Made by a program: the position numbers and the translations under genes
Part shown: positions 16,383 through 25,040 of the stretch, piece by piece
Numbering within the stretch: position 1 is the first letter of the stretch
Layout of the letters: every line of letters starts with the position of its first letter
The notes under the pieces: generated by a model
What the model was told of the DNA's origin: nothing
The model's database searches: none
What the model saw: only the letters and a program-made list of their open reading frames with translations
Source of the DNA: Candidatus Muiribacteriota bacterium
GTDB lineage: Bacteria; Muiribacteriota; DAOVTB01
Assembly: GCA_030633305.1 (NCBI GenBank)
Contig: DAOVTB010000023.1
Coordinates: 1 to 32,781 of the forward strand
Direction: 5' to 3'
Length of the DNA: 32,781 bases

Positions 16383-17591
16383 ATGATAAATAATAACAGA
16401 AATGGTTTTTCTCTTATAGAATTGATGATAGTAATTGTTATTATTTCTATTTTGACAGGTTTTGCAGCGCTTGAAGTCAGAAGAGAAATAAAACATGCTC
16501 AAGAAGAGACTCTTAAAAATAATTTGAAAGTGCTACGCCAGCAGATTGATAATTTTTATGCAGATAGAGGATATTATCCAACTAATCTGGATGATCTTAC
16601 CAAGGGTAAATATCCATATTTCGCATCACTTCCTGAAGATACAACTACAAAACTTGTTGACTGGCAGGTTAGACCTCCAAAAATCAATTCTGCATTAAAT
16701 AGCGAAGATCGCTTTATACAACAACCTTCGCCAGCTGATTATCCTCATGTCACAGCAAGTTCTACACATGTAACAGACGATGATGCACTGGAGGTGAAAT
16801 TCAAGAATAAAATCAGTGGATCAGGTGATGTTTGGGAATCTGACTTTAATTCTCAAGTAAAATCGGTTACTAACTATAATGAAATATATGGAAAAGAACT
16901 TGATGAAGAAGTATTTTCAGATGGGACATTCAATAATTTTATTACTTCTTTGCAGGGAAAGACGAATTTCTTTGATAAGGATACCGATGATACAAATGCA
17001 CTGTCAGAAGAGGCATATGCTATTGTGTATGATGATGCTGCAAACCAGTTGCGTGGCAGTCCTGCGCAGGCTATAGATGGTGATTTGAAAACATACTGGA
17101 TTACTGCAACTGGAGTAAGAGATGCCTGGATAAAGATTGAACTTCCTGAAGATCCTATTCTGTCTGATTATATTAAAGTAGAATCAATTGTAGTAAATTT
17201 TAATCCGCCATATGAAACAGATGTTGAATACAAACTTTATGAAGTAAGAGCGAATATTGGTGGATCTGATACATATATTCTTAATGAAGATCCTGATACT
17301 GGAAATCCTCTTACTGCTACTAGGAATAATAATTATATGTTAACTATTACGAATCCTTTTAAAGAGGATGCTGACAGGATAAGTCATATTCAGCTAGGGG
17401 TTAAAGCCTATGGAGGAGCTGATCCTAGACCTGCAATTGCAGAAATAATGGTTTTCAGGGCACCATATGACAAGCCGCTTCCAGGTGATACAAGCATTTC
17501 AAGTTACAGGTGGGATGTCTGGAGAAATTATAATCCTCCAGGTGGTGTGTCTGATGTAAAAAGCAATAATGCTTCTTTTTATGACTGGTAA
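16383..17591 (+). CDS. Pseudopilin (GspG-like) with discoidin-like C-terminal domain
   Basis: A strong AGGAGGAGG site (16365-16373) fixes the start. The N-terminus MINNNRNG|FSLIELMIVIVI is a class III prepilin signal: Gly8 before Phe9, Glu13 at mature position 5, and a hydrophobic helix to about residue 35. The next 50 residues resemble GspG-type pseudopilins (LRQQIDNFYADRGYYPTNL). Unlike the 140-150 residue GspG, the protein runs to 402 residues. Residues about 221-360 resemble an F5/8-type (discoidin) beta-sandwich, with AIDGDLKTYWIT, then WIKIEL, and a late IAEIMVFR strand. That fold commonly binds carbohydrate or lipid. It overlaps the following gene by one base (TAATG), so the two are probably co-expressed. 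The secretion or pilus apparatus is not in this window. Confidence 0.8.
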   Translation: MINNNRNGFSLIELMIVIVIISILTGFAALEVRREIKHAQEETLKNNLKVLRQQIDNFYADRGYYPTNLDDLTKGKYPYFASLPEDTTTKLVDWQVRPPKINSALNSEDRFIQQPSPADYPHVTASSTHVTDDDALEVKFKNKISGSGDVWESDFNSQVKSVTNYNEIYGKELDEEVFSDGTFNNFITSLQGKTNFFDKDTDDTNALSEEAYAIVYDDAANQLRGSPAQAIDGDLKTYWITATGVRDAWIKIELPEDPILSDYIKVESIVVNFNPPYETDVEYKLYEVRANIGGSDTYILNEDPDTGNPLTATRNNNYMLTITNPFKEDADRISHIQLGVKAYGGADPRPAIAEIMVFRAPYDKPLPGDTSISSYRWDVWRNYNPPGGVSDVKSNNASFYDW

Positions 17592-20500
17592 TGAATAATA
17601 AGCAGACCTTTTTTTTTACATTTCTTCTACTTATATTATGTGTTTTATTTTTCATAATCTTTTTTTCTGGTGATCTATTTAAAAAAGGGAAAATAGAGTT
17701 TTATATTTATCCCAATTCATTTGCAATAGATTTAGAAAAATCCAATCATATTCTCGTTAGAATTAAGGAAATAGAACATGATTCTGGTGTTCCTTATAAG
17801 AAAATTTTATGTAATATTTTTTATAAAAAAAGTCTTCTTGAGAAAAATAATTTTTTTCAAGAAAGCTTTGAAACTGACCATAATGGATTAGGTCAGATAT
17901 ATGTAAAGTTAAAAAAGATTGATTTCAATAAAGATATTTTCATTTCTTTTGAATTTTCGCATAAAGGAGAAAAATATTTTTACGAAAGACCTGTAAAACT
18001 GGTCCAGACAGTAAAATTAAAACTTCATAAAGGTGTAAATTATTTTTATCCTGGCGATCAGCTTGTCGAGAGATTTAAAGTTGAAAATTTTAATAAATTA
18101 TATCCGGAAAACAAGTTGTTATTATTCACTTTAAAGAATAAATATGGTGATGTTATCTGGAAGAGTAAGCAGAAAATAGAGTCTGAAGATGTGGTTTTTA
18201 GATATAAATTTGGAAATATTGAATCTGATCAAAAAATGGAATACTCATGTTCAGATTCAACCGGGATGATTTTCAATAAAAAACTGGAAGTTTTGAGCCG
18301 TTTCAGGAAATTATTCAAAATTGGTTTTGAACGTAAGGCTGATATATTAAAGATTATTTTAAGAAAATGTTCAGTTTTACCAGAGAATATCAATAAAACA
18401 AGTATTCTTATTTTGACCGATAAAGAAAAAGTTGTATTTAAGGATGATGTTAAGTTTATTGATAGTCAGGAATATATAAAAGAATTTGATTGCTTAAAAT
18501 TAATGCAGTTATTTAAAAATTTAAAGTATATTCAGGTTTTGATAAATATTGATTATAACGGGAAATCACAGTCAACTTCTCTAGGGTCTTATTATATTTC
18601 TGAAAAACCATATTTGAAACTATTTATAAGTAATAATGAACTTACAGAAGGTATAGAAAATAATGTCTTTGCATTTTTTGTTAATTCGGAAAACAAAATT
18701 CTGGATCTTAAGGCAAAATTTAATGTGAAAAGTAAAAAGATTGGAAATTACTATAGACTTAAGGTCAATCCGGGGAAAAAAGATGTTATCAAGATAACAG
18801 CAGAATTTGGAAAAGGAAAATTAGTTGAATCGGTACTGAGATCAAGTCGGACGGAATCACCAATTATGTATCCTGAAAAACCTTACTTTGTCAAAAGTGT
18901 TGATCGTGAGATCAAAGTTTTTTTTGAAAATGTAAAAAACAATCCACTATATTTTAATTGTTATTTTGACGATAAAATTTCAGAATCCATGAGAATAGCT
19001 TCACGTGGAACAAAATCTATAATATTGAATAATGAAGTTGAAAAAATAAGATTACAGCTTATAGGAGTGAAGGAAGATCGGGTTGAAGTAAAAGAAATAG
19101 TACTTAAGAATTCAGACATCAGCAATTCAATGCAGGTTGATATTGATGATTTTTATTATTCAGGAAATGTTAAGAACCAGGAAAGAGTTGAAGGCGATAA
19201 GAAAAGAGAAGGATTTATAAGTCTTTCAAAAGGAATCAGGGTTTTTATATTATTTTATCTGGGAATAATGACAGCAGCATTATTACTCTGCTTTAAAAGA
19301 ACTAAAAGGTATTGCAGGAATCATTCTGTTGATTTTGCAAAATTCATCTTCTATTCCTTGTTTTTAATCAATATGTATACCATTAGCTTTTTATTTGCTA
19401 ATAAATTTATACTATTTATTTTGATAGCTGTCCTGGTATCCTACTTTTTTGTTTTTCTTGATTATTTACCAGGCATGTATGCAAAACATCAACTTAATAG
19501 TTTGTTATTGTTTTCTATTTCAATTTTTTTATGGGTTTTTCAGTATTTAAATCAGGATTCTTTCTATTTGTATATTTTTATTGTTATAATATTAAATTAT
19601 TTAAATATAAGTTTTAATGCAAAACGAAAAATTTTTTCATTTAGGAAGACACTCAGTGTTTTTATCCTGTCCATGATCCTTTTGGTTCTTGTAATAACAT
19701 CAGAAAATAATATTGGAAGACTAAAGATTTATGCCTCTGTAAATCAAAAAAGCAGTAAAAACATAATGATAATAAAGCATACAGATAATATAACAATGAA
19801 AACACCTAAAATCGCTAAGGATATTGAAAGTAAATCTTCTGTTCTTCCATTTCATTTCAGCTTTCCTTACTTCTATATCAATAAGTCCAGCAGTCCTATT
19901 GGATTTCGATTTTGGAACAAGGATTTGAAATATAATAGAATCAGGCTATCTTATTTTTCTAATAAATATTATAAACCTGCAGAATCATACGGTAATAATA
20001 AGTTCAATTTTTTTGTAAAGGATAATATTGAATTAGATGATTTCATGGTGATGAATTTGAATTTTGATAGTAATTCTGTTCAATCTCTCACTGCGGAATC
20101 TTCAGTAACGATAGATGATGGTGCAGATTCTATAAATAAAAAAAATATTTTTATTTATCCGAGTAATGATTTGATATATGCGTATCAATTTTCTGAAAAA
20201 GCAACTAAGGGATTGATTTATACAACATTTGAAAATTTTTGTAGTCAGTTACTTTCGGATTTCTATCAGGCCGATTTTTTTCCTGTTCATCAGGAGGATA
20301 CAATATACAAGACTATTTCTGAAATCATTTTATTGGAATATCTTTTGAAAGTATCCAATAAGAATAATGTGATCATGATGTGGGTAAACAATCGAAAAAA
20401 AGTATTTTCTAAGAAGGAACTGTTTTCTAGAATAAGTCGTATTTTTGAAAAGGTTTATCTAGGACGCAATAAATATGATAAAAAAATTCAGATGATAAAA

Positions 20501-21202
20501 AATGATAAATTGCGTTCGTTGACGCAGAAATATTTTGAAAATTACATGAATCGTTTGAGTGTTGGTATGAAATTTGTAGATAATAAGTTGCTTGACAATA
20601 AATTTGAGTTGATCGATCCAGGATTATTCATTGAAAAAAAATCAAATTATTATAGGTTATGTTGGAAAGCAGTTGAAAGTTCTGATTTTATAAGCCTGGC
20701 TTTCCTTCTTGATAGTTTTGGCCACAAAAAGATTTCTCCAATTTTTTATAAAGGCGAGTTTGTAAAAATAGATAATGCGATTGAATATTGCAATATCATG
20801 CATGGTAAAGATGAAAAAGACGGTGAGATTATTCTGGAAATATCCGGAAAAGAAAAGCTTAATGATAAAATTCTTGATAGTAATTGTTTTATATATCTCC
20901 CGGAAGGAATAACTCCTGATTGGATAAAAAACAGTGATGTGCTTACATCTCTGAGATTTAATCACAGGATTTTGAATATCAACATGGAGAGTATGAAGTC
21001 CAAGAGAATTGTGCTTAATGCCTCTGAAGGAGTTCATACAAAACTGTTTCCAGTCAAGATATTAAACATCAAGCTTGATCAAAATGGAAAAATCAGGTTT
21101 GAGTGTAATTATCAGATTTTTGATGAATACCTTTATGGTTCCAATATGAAAACAGTCCATGTTCCATTGGAAAATCAGGAAATCATCGAAAAGGATTTGT
21201 AA
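17591..21202 (+). CDS. Large membrane protein of unknown function
   Basis: I do not recognise this 1203-residue protein. It starts with an N-terminal membrane anchor (about 7-27). A beta-rich extracytoplasmic region follows to about residue 540. Part of it (FYPGDQLVERFKVENF, then LKNKYGDVIWKSK) resembles the MG2-type beta-sandwich of bacterial alpha-2-macroglobulins, but the thioester CxEQ motif is absent. A central block (about 550-706) has several membrane segments. The C-terminal 500 residues are a mixed helix/strand domain, probably extracytoplasmic as well. Unusually high Lys, Asn, Phe and Ile content matches very AT-rich codons (ATA, AAA, TTT). The start overlaps the pseudopilin stop by one base, suggesting a joint role at the cell surface. 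Confidence 0.7.
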   Translation: MNNKQTFFFTFLLLILCVLFFIIFFSGDLFKKGKIEFYIYPNSFAIDLEKSNHILVRIKEIEHDSGVPYKKILCNIFYKKSLLEKNNFFQESFETDHNGLGQIYVKLKKIDFNKDIFISFEFSHKGEKYFYERPVKLVQTVKLKLHKGVNYFYPGDQLVERFKVENFNKLYPENKLLLFTLKNKYGDVIWKSKQKIESEDVVFRYKFGNIESDQKMEYSCSDSTGMIFNKKLEVLSRFRKLFKIGFERKADILKIILRKCSVLPENINKTSILILTDKEKVVFKDDVKFIDSQEYIKEFDCLKLMQLFKNLKYIQVLINIDYNGKSQSTSLGSYYISEKPYLKLFISNNELTEGIENNVFAFFVNSENKILDLKAKFNVKSKKIGNYYRLKVNPGKKDVIKITAEFGKGKLVESVLRSSRTESPIMYPEKPYFVKSVDREIKVFFENVKNNPLYFNCYFDDKISESMRIASRGTKSIILNNEVEKIRLQLIGVKEDRVEVKEIVLKNSDISNSMQVDIDDFYYSGNVKNQERVEGDKKREGFISLSKGIRVFILFYLGIMTAALLLCFKRTKRYCRNHSVDFAKFIFYSLFLINMYTISFLFANKFILFILIAVLVSYFFVFLDYLPGMYAKHQLNSLLLFSISIFLWVFQYLNQDSFYLYIFIVIILNYLNISFNAKRKIFSFRKTLSVFILSMILLVLVITSENNIGRLKIYASVNQKSSKNIMIIKHTDNITMKTPKIAKDIESKSSVLPFHFSFPYFYINKSSSPIGFRFWNKDLKYNRIRLSYFSNKYYKPAESYGNNKFNFFVKDNIELDDFMVMNLNFDSNSVQSLTAESSVTIDDGADSINKKNIFIYPSNDLIYAYQFSEKATKGLIYTTFENFCSQLLSDFYQADFFPVHQEDTIYKTISEIILLEYLLKVSNKNNVIMMWVNNRKKVFSKKELFSRISRIFEKVYLGRNKYDKKIQMIKNDKLRSLTQKYFENYMNRLSVGMKFVDNKLLDNKFELIDPGLFIEKKSNYYRLCWKAVESSDFISLAFLLDSFGHKKISPIFYKGEFVKIDNAIEYCNIMHGKDEKDGEIILEISGKEKLNDKILDSNCFIYLPEGITPDWIKNSDVLTSLRFNHRILNINMESMKSKRIVLNASEGVHTKLFPVKILNIKLDQNGKIRFECNYQIFDEYLYGSNMKTVHVPLENQEIIEKDL

Positions 21203-21222
21203 AAATAAAAAAAGAAGTAATT

Positions 21223-22101
21223 ATGAAATTTTCAAAGATGCATGGAATAGGGAATGATTTTATTATAGTTGATGATATGGATGAGATAATTGATTTTGAT
21301 AATCAGTTTTTTCTAAAAGTGATACATGAAATATGTGATCGGCATACAGGCATAGGTGCTGATGGGGTAATCTTCATGTGTAAATCTGAAACTGCAGATA
21401 TTAAGATGAGGATTTTTAATAGTGATGGATCTGAGGCAAGGATGTGTGGAAACGGAGTAAGGTGTCTTGCCGGACTTTATTTGGATAGAATAAATAAGGA
21501 TTGTGTAGATCAGAATTATGAAGTCAAAATTGATACATTATCTGGTGTCATGAATGTCTGTCTATCTTCTGTTGGTATTACTCGAATCGGAGAAGTGAAT
21601 ATGGGAACAGCAGTGTTTACAAAAGAAAGTATTCCCATATTGATAGATTTGCCTTATAAGCAAAAAGTCTCTTTTGATGAAGAAGTATTTACAATTAACT
21701 GTGTTTCAATGGGGAATCCGCATACAGTACTTTTTGAGAAAGATCATAGCTTCTTAAATATTGATAATGACATGGAATTTGAAAGAATCGGTCGTAAAAT
21801 TGAATGTGATAATATCTTTCCTGACAGGACAAATGTGGAATTGGTAAGAATTACTGATGATTGCAATGTAGTAGTTCGAGTATGGGAAAGAGGAGCTGGT
21901 GAAACTCTTGGCTGTGGAACTGGAGCTTGTGCTGTTGCTGCAATATTGAATAAAAGATATGATTGGCGTTCAATTGCAGTTAAAATGCCTGGCGGAGATC
22001 TGGCGGTAACCATTTTAAAAAGTGGAAAAATTCTGTTAAAAGGCGAAATTAAAATGGTATTTCAAGGAGATTGTGAAACGCTTGATCTGATTAAAAAGTA
22101 A
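21223..22101 (+). CDS. dapF: Diaminopimelate epimerase
   Basis: This 292-residue enzyme interconverts LL- and meso-diaminopimelate, the penultimate step of lysine synthesis and the source of meso-DAP for peptidoglycan, without a cofactor. Both catalytic cysteines are in place: Cys75 in ARMCGNGVRC and Cys231 in LGCGTGACAV. The N-terminal MHGIGNDFIIVD (6-17) and GAGETLG are further signatures. Length is slightly above the usual 275. It follows the large membrane protein by 20 bases with only a weak AAGAAG site, so it may be read through from that transcript. No other lysine gene is nearby. Confidence 0.96.
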   Translation: MKFSKMHGIGNDFIIVDDMDEIIDFDNQFFLKVIHEICDRHTGIGADGVIFMCKSETADIKMRIFNSDGSEARMCGNGVRCLAGLYLDRINKDCVDQNYEVKIDTLSGVMNVCLSSVGITRIGEVNMGTAVFTKESIPILIDLPYKQKVSFDEEVFTINCVSMGNPHTVLFEKDHSFLNIDNDMEFERIGRKIECDNIFPDRTNVELVRITDDCNVVVRVWERGAGETLGCGTGACAVAAILNKRYDWRSIAVKMPGGDLAVTILKSGKILLKGEIKMVFQGDCETLDLIKK

Positions 22102-22112
22102 GAAAAAATTGG

Positions 22113-22139
22113 ACCATGAAGAGCATGAAGAACACGAAG
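22113..22139. repeat. 9-base quasi-periodic tract (T4)
   Basis: Three 9-base units, ACCATGAAG, AGCATGAAG and AACACGAAG, follow dapF by about 10 bases. It could be read as a short Lys/Glu-rich coding repeat, but it has no start signal and no continuing frame. Compare the tracts at 612, 4190 and 10993. Confidence 0.6.
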
Positions 22140-22188
22140 AAAAAATTAAATAAAAACGGGAAAAATAATACTAAACACCAATATAGAT

Positions 22189-22255
22189 GGGGTCACATGG
22201 AACTTTTGTGAACTTGAAATCCAAGTTCATGAAAGTTGCTTTGACCCCTGCGCCA
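22189..22255. repeat. REP-like palindromic element P4
   Basis: Outer arms GGGGTCA (22189-22195) and TGACCCC (22242-22248) are perfect. Next come AACTTT (22201-22206) with AAAGTT (22232-22237), then the tip GAACTTG (22210-22216) with CAAGTTC (22222-22228) around AAATC. The 14-base tail TGACCCCTGCGCCA (22242-22255) is identical to that of P1. It lies about 36 bases before the PrsW-like gene. Confidence 0.7.
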
Positions 22256-22291
22256 AATAAGTTGTGTCTACCAATTATTGTATAGTGACTA

Positions 22292-23176
22292 ATGAAAATC
22301 CTTGAAATACTAATGGTTGTTATAATAAGTCTTCTGCCTTCCTTGTTCTGGTTGTGGTACTTTTATAAAAAAGACAAGTATGAGCCTGAACCGATAAAAA
22401 TGATTGTCAAAATATTCCTTCTTGGTTGTCTATCTACAGTTTTCGCAGCTTTTGGGAATGAAACCTTAATAAAAATATCGATAAATTCAAATTTTTTTGC
22501 GAATAATTCACCTCTTAAAACCAGTTTCATAATGTACTTTCTAATCATTGGTCCTGTAGAGGAAATTGTAAAGTTTCTTGTTATCAAGTTGTTTGTTTTC
22601 AATGATAAGAATTTTAATGAGATTATGGACGGGATTATATATGGGATAACTGTTGCTCTTGGTTTTGCTTTTATTGAAAATATCCTTTATTTTTATAAAT
22701 TTGCAAATTATTCCGGGAGATTTATTAATCCTGCCCAGTTCCAGGAGGGAGTGTTTACAATATGTGTTCGCGCTGTTACCGCAAATATTGCACATGCGAT
22801 TTTTACGGGAATAATGGGTTATTATATTGGTATTGCACGATTTTCAGTTGAAAAGAGTAAGAAGTATCTTATCAGTGGTGTTATCTATGCGATTTTCATA
22901 CATGGTCTTTATGATTTCACAATAACTATTTTTCCTTCTATGCAATATTATGTTGCAATTGGTATGGTTCTTGTAACATATGGATTTCTGGCACAAAAGA
23001 TTAAACTTTCGCTTTCTATGTCTCCATTCAGAAAAAAAGACTCTGAAAATTTGACTGTAATTCCGACTTCAATGGATGCAGTCACAGTACGTAAGGACAG
23101 AATTTGTCCGAAATGTGGATATAGAAATCCGATTAGAATGAAATTTTGTCAAATCTGGAAGACCTATATAAGATGA
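22292..23176 (+). CDS. PrsW-family intramembrane metalloprotease
   Basis: This 294-residue multi-pass protein carries the PrsW/M82 signatures: GPVEEIVKF with Glu90 and Glu91, FAFIENILY with Glu129, and the putative zinc ligands His168 (ANIAHAIF) and His204 (IFIHGLYDF). PrsW cleaves anti-sigma factors within the membrane in some bacteria; the substrate here is unknown. After the last membrane segment, a C-terminal zinc-ribbon-like tail has CPKC (272-275) and Cys286, but the expected fourth Cys is Trp289, so the ribbon is probably impaired. The ATG has no ribosome site; a TATAGT lies six bases upstream (22281-22286), which would fit a leaderless message, although no good -35 box is present. Confidence 0.87.
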   Translation: MKILEILMVVIISLLPSLFWLWYFYKKDKYEPEPIKMIVKIFLLGCLSTVFAAFGNETLIKISINSNFFANNSPLKTSFIMYFLIIGPVEEIVKFLVIKLFVFNDKNFNEIMDGIIYGITVALGFAFIENILYFYKFANYSGRFINPAQFQEGVFTICVRAVTANIAHAIFTGIMGYYIGIARFSVEKSKKYLISGVIYAIFIHGLYDFTITIFPSMQYYVAIGMVLVTYGFLAQKIKLSLSMSPFRKKDSENLTVIPTSMDAVTVRKDRICPKCGYRNPIRMKFCQIWKTYIR

Positions 23177-23195
23177 AATAATTATAATTCCATAC

Positions 23196-23281
23196 CGTCA
23201 TCCTGCGGCTTGACCGCAGGATCCATCTTCCAAAATTTAACAATCGAAATAGATTCTGCGGCCTAAGATCGCAGAATGACG
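23196..23281. repeat. Miniature inverted-repeat element with CGTCAT ends
   Basis: The ends CGTCATCCTGCG and CGCAGAATGACG are inverted repeats matching 11 of 12 bases. Each half holds its own hairpin: CCTGCGG/CCGCAGG on the left and ATTCTGCG/CGCAGAAT on the right. The 86-base element has no coding capacity. Similar GTCATCCTGCGG-type repeats are, as I recall, dispersed in several bacterial genomes. It lies between the PrsW-like gene and the promoter of the secreted protein. Confidence 0.7.
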
Positions 23282-23351
23282 AGTTAACCAATATTTTTCA
23301 TGTTTGTATTAAATTTATTACAATGCAATTTTCTTCGATTATGATGCGGCC

Positions 23352-23379
23352 TTGACAATGTCGGAAATGGCTATATAAT
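23352..23379 (+). promoter_or_regulatory. Near-consensus sigma-70 promoter
   Basis: TTGACA (23352-23357) and TATAAT (23374-23379) both match consensus exactly, with a 16-base spacer. They end 35 bases before the ATG of the secreted cysteine-peptidase-like gene. This is the best promoter in the window and suggests strong vegetative expression. Confidence 0.75.
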
Positions 23380-23414
23380 TTATATAGAATAATTATATTA
23401 AAAAAGGGGTAGTA

Positions 23415-24896
23415 ATGAAAAAAATATTGACTTTTTTATGTCTGACTTTGATCTTTAGTCTTACGTTATCGGCTGCACAATTACAATTGGATTCACCAAA
23501 AGATAAGACGGTTTTTAGTAGTTTGAGAAATGTAACTTTAAAATGGCAGGATATTGGAGCTCCTGGTTATAAAATTTATCTCTGGAAGGATACTCCAGCG
23601 GGAAAAGAACCAGTTCAACCTATGCAGTCAATTACTTCCACGTATACCATACCAAGCTCTAAACTAGCCAAAGATACTTTATATCTCTGGCAGGTACAGC
23701 CCGTAGGTAGTTTTAGTGGAACAAAATCCAGCCCGACATATGTGTTCACAATCGGCAAAGCTATATCAGCACAAAATACTGGTGATATACTGTTCAATTA
23801 TAAGGACTTGTGTGGTTCGTTTAATGTTAACGCCAGCGGCAGTAAAGTGATTCTTCCTCCTGGACTTGTTGATAGAAATGGAAAAAGTGAAGCCGTAGTC
23901 AGTGGTGGGAAAGTTAGATTGAGATTTGATTTAGCCAAACTATTTGATCCGTCAAAACCAATGCCGGTAACTGTATCTTCAAGTAAAACACTTCAGTTTT
24001 CTTATGATAAAGCCGCTCTTGGTAAATATATCGGAGCTCATGATTGTGGTTTTGATATTTATACTGATACTCCTAATTTTGATAACTGGTCAGGAACTGC
24101 GTTACTTACAGGTGGCGGGACATGCCTAGGTGTCGTATTCACTGTGAAGAACTTTTTTGAAAGTATGGATTATGGAACTTCAAATGGTATAAATATTCTG
24201 AATATGAAGGCATTTGATTTTGCTAAATATCTGGCCAAAAAGGAGAGATTCTGTGCTCCTGACTCGCAGAATATGAGAGAATTTTCGGTTAAACATGATA
24301 AGGTTCTCCATAAATATATGGAATATAATCACATGGATAATTTGAATCCAACGAATCTGGATGATGCATTAAAAGGGATGTTTAACTTTGATAATGATCA
24401 GAAAACATTCAAAAAATACTGTGAAGATCTTGATGACGGAAAACCTGCGTTGCTTTCAATGTTTAAACACAGCTTTTCCAAGAGTATTAAAATTCCTATT
24501 ATAGGTAAAAAACTTACTTTTAATAAACCAGAGGCTGGTCATGCCATGATGGTTTACAGAGTATATGAATTTGAAAAAAATTCACTTATGTGTATTTATG
24601 ATCCAAACATTCTTTACAAGGAAAATTCTCCAAAACATTCTGCGATTACTTTTGATTCAAGCAAGAAACATGGAGCTTTTAAATACCTTAATGAAAACTG
24701 GCCCTCAAGTATGGCAGAATACAAGAGTTTTGCCCACATGAAAAATTCAAGATTTCTGTTTGCTTTTACAGGTATGATTGCAGAATCATGGTCAAAAGTT
24801 AATGATATTGTGAACGATGTTGTTGATAAAGTTAAGAGTTTTGTTGCTCAGCATCTTCCTAAAATAAGTCTCCCAAAACTTTCTTGGCCTTTTTAA
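23415..24896 (+). CDS. Secreted protein with papain-like cysteine peptidase pattern
   Basis: A Sec signal peptide (about 1-20, ending LTLSA) is followed by a fibronectin III-like domain (about 22-115; LQLDSPKDKTVF, TLKWQ, YLWQVQPVG). The rest of the 493 residues has the order of a papain-fold catalytic triad: Cys237 in GGGTCLGVVF, His376 in GHAMMVYRVYE, and Asp396 with Asn398 in IYDPN. The spacing and local motifs resemble C39/papain-like families, though no specific family is recognised. A C-terminal amphipathic, Lys-rich segment (about 455-493) may bind a membrane. The gene has its own promoter and terminator, so it is a single-gene unit. It is probably periplasmic or exported; the substrate is unknown. 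Confidence 0.7.
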   Translation: MKKILTFLCLTLIFSLTLSAAQLQLDSPKDKTVFSSLRNVTLKWQDIGAPGYKIYLWKDTPAGKEPVQPMQSITSTYTIPSSKLAKDTLYLWQVQPVGSFSGTKSSPTYVFTIGKAISAQNTGDILFNYKDLCGSFNVNASGSKVILPPGLVDRNGKSEAVVSGGKVRLRFDLAKLFDPSKPMPVTVSSSKTLQFSYDKAALGKYIGAHDCGFDIYTDTPNFDNWSGTALLTGGGTCLGVVFTVKNFFESMDYGTSNGINILNMKAFDFAKYLAKKERFCAPDSQNMREFSVKHDKVLHKYMEYNHMDNLNPTNLDDALKGMFNFDNDQKTFKKYCEDLDDGKPALLSMFKHSFSKSIKIPIIGKKLTFNKPEAGHAMMVYRVYEFEKNSLMCIYDPNILYKENSPKHSAITFDSSKKHGAFKYLNENWPSSMAEYKSFAHMKNSRFLFAFTGMIAESWSKVNDIVNDVVDKVKSFVAQHLPKISLPKLSWPF

Positions 24897-24922
24897 AATT
24901 TAATATAATGTAAATATTGTAG

Positions 24923-24943
24923 GGGCGAACCTTTTGTTCGCCC
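24923..24943 (+). terminator. Hairpin terminator after the secreted peptidase-like gene
   Basis: A perfect 8-base stem, GGGCGAAC and GTTCGCCC, surrounds CTTTT and is followed by TTATTT. It begins 27 bases after the stop codon. GTAGGGGCGAAC-type hairpins recur in many environmental genomes as I recall, so it may also be a dispersed repeat serving as a terminator. Confidence 0.65.
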
Positions 24944-25040
24944 TTATTTCATTAATCATATTAATTTGACAAATTATCTAAATTATAATAGATTTAATAA
25001 AACTATCTACCAAAATGACGGTCTAAAGGAGAATTTTAAT

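Noticed and set aside
17591-21202. Full alpha-2-macroglobulin identity for the large membrane protein
   Set aside because: The thioester motif is absent, and a central multi-pass block is not part of that family; only a weak MG2-like segment remains.
24966-25040. Upstream ATG as the UspA-like start
   Set aside because: The added 25 residues do not fit the family, and AAAGGAG stands directly before the ATG at 25041.
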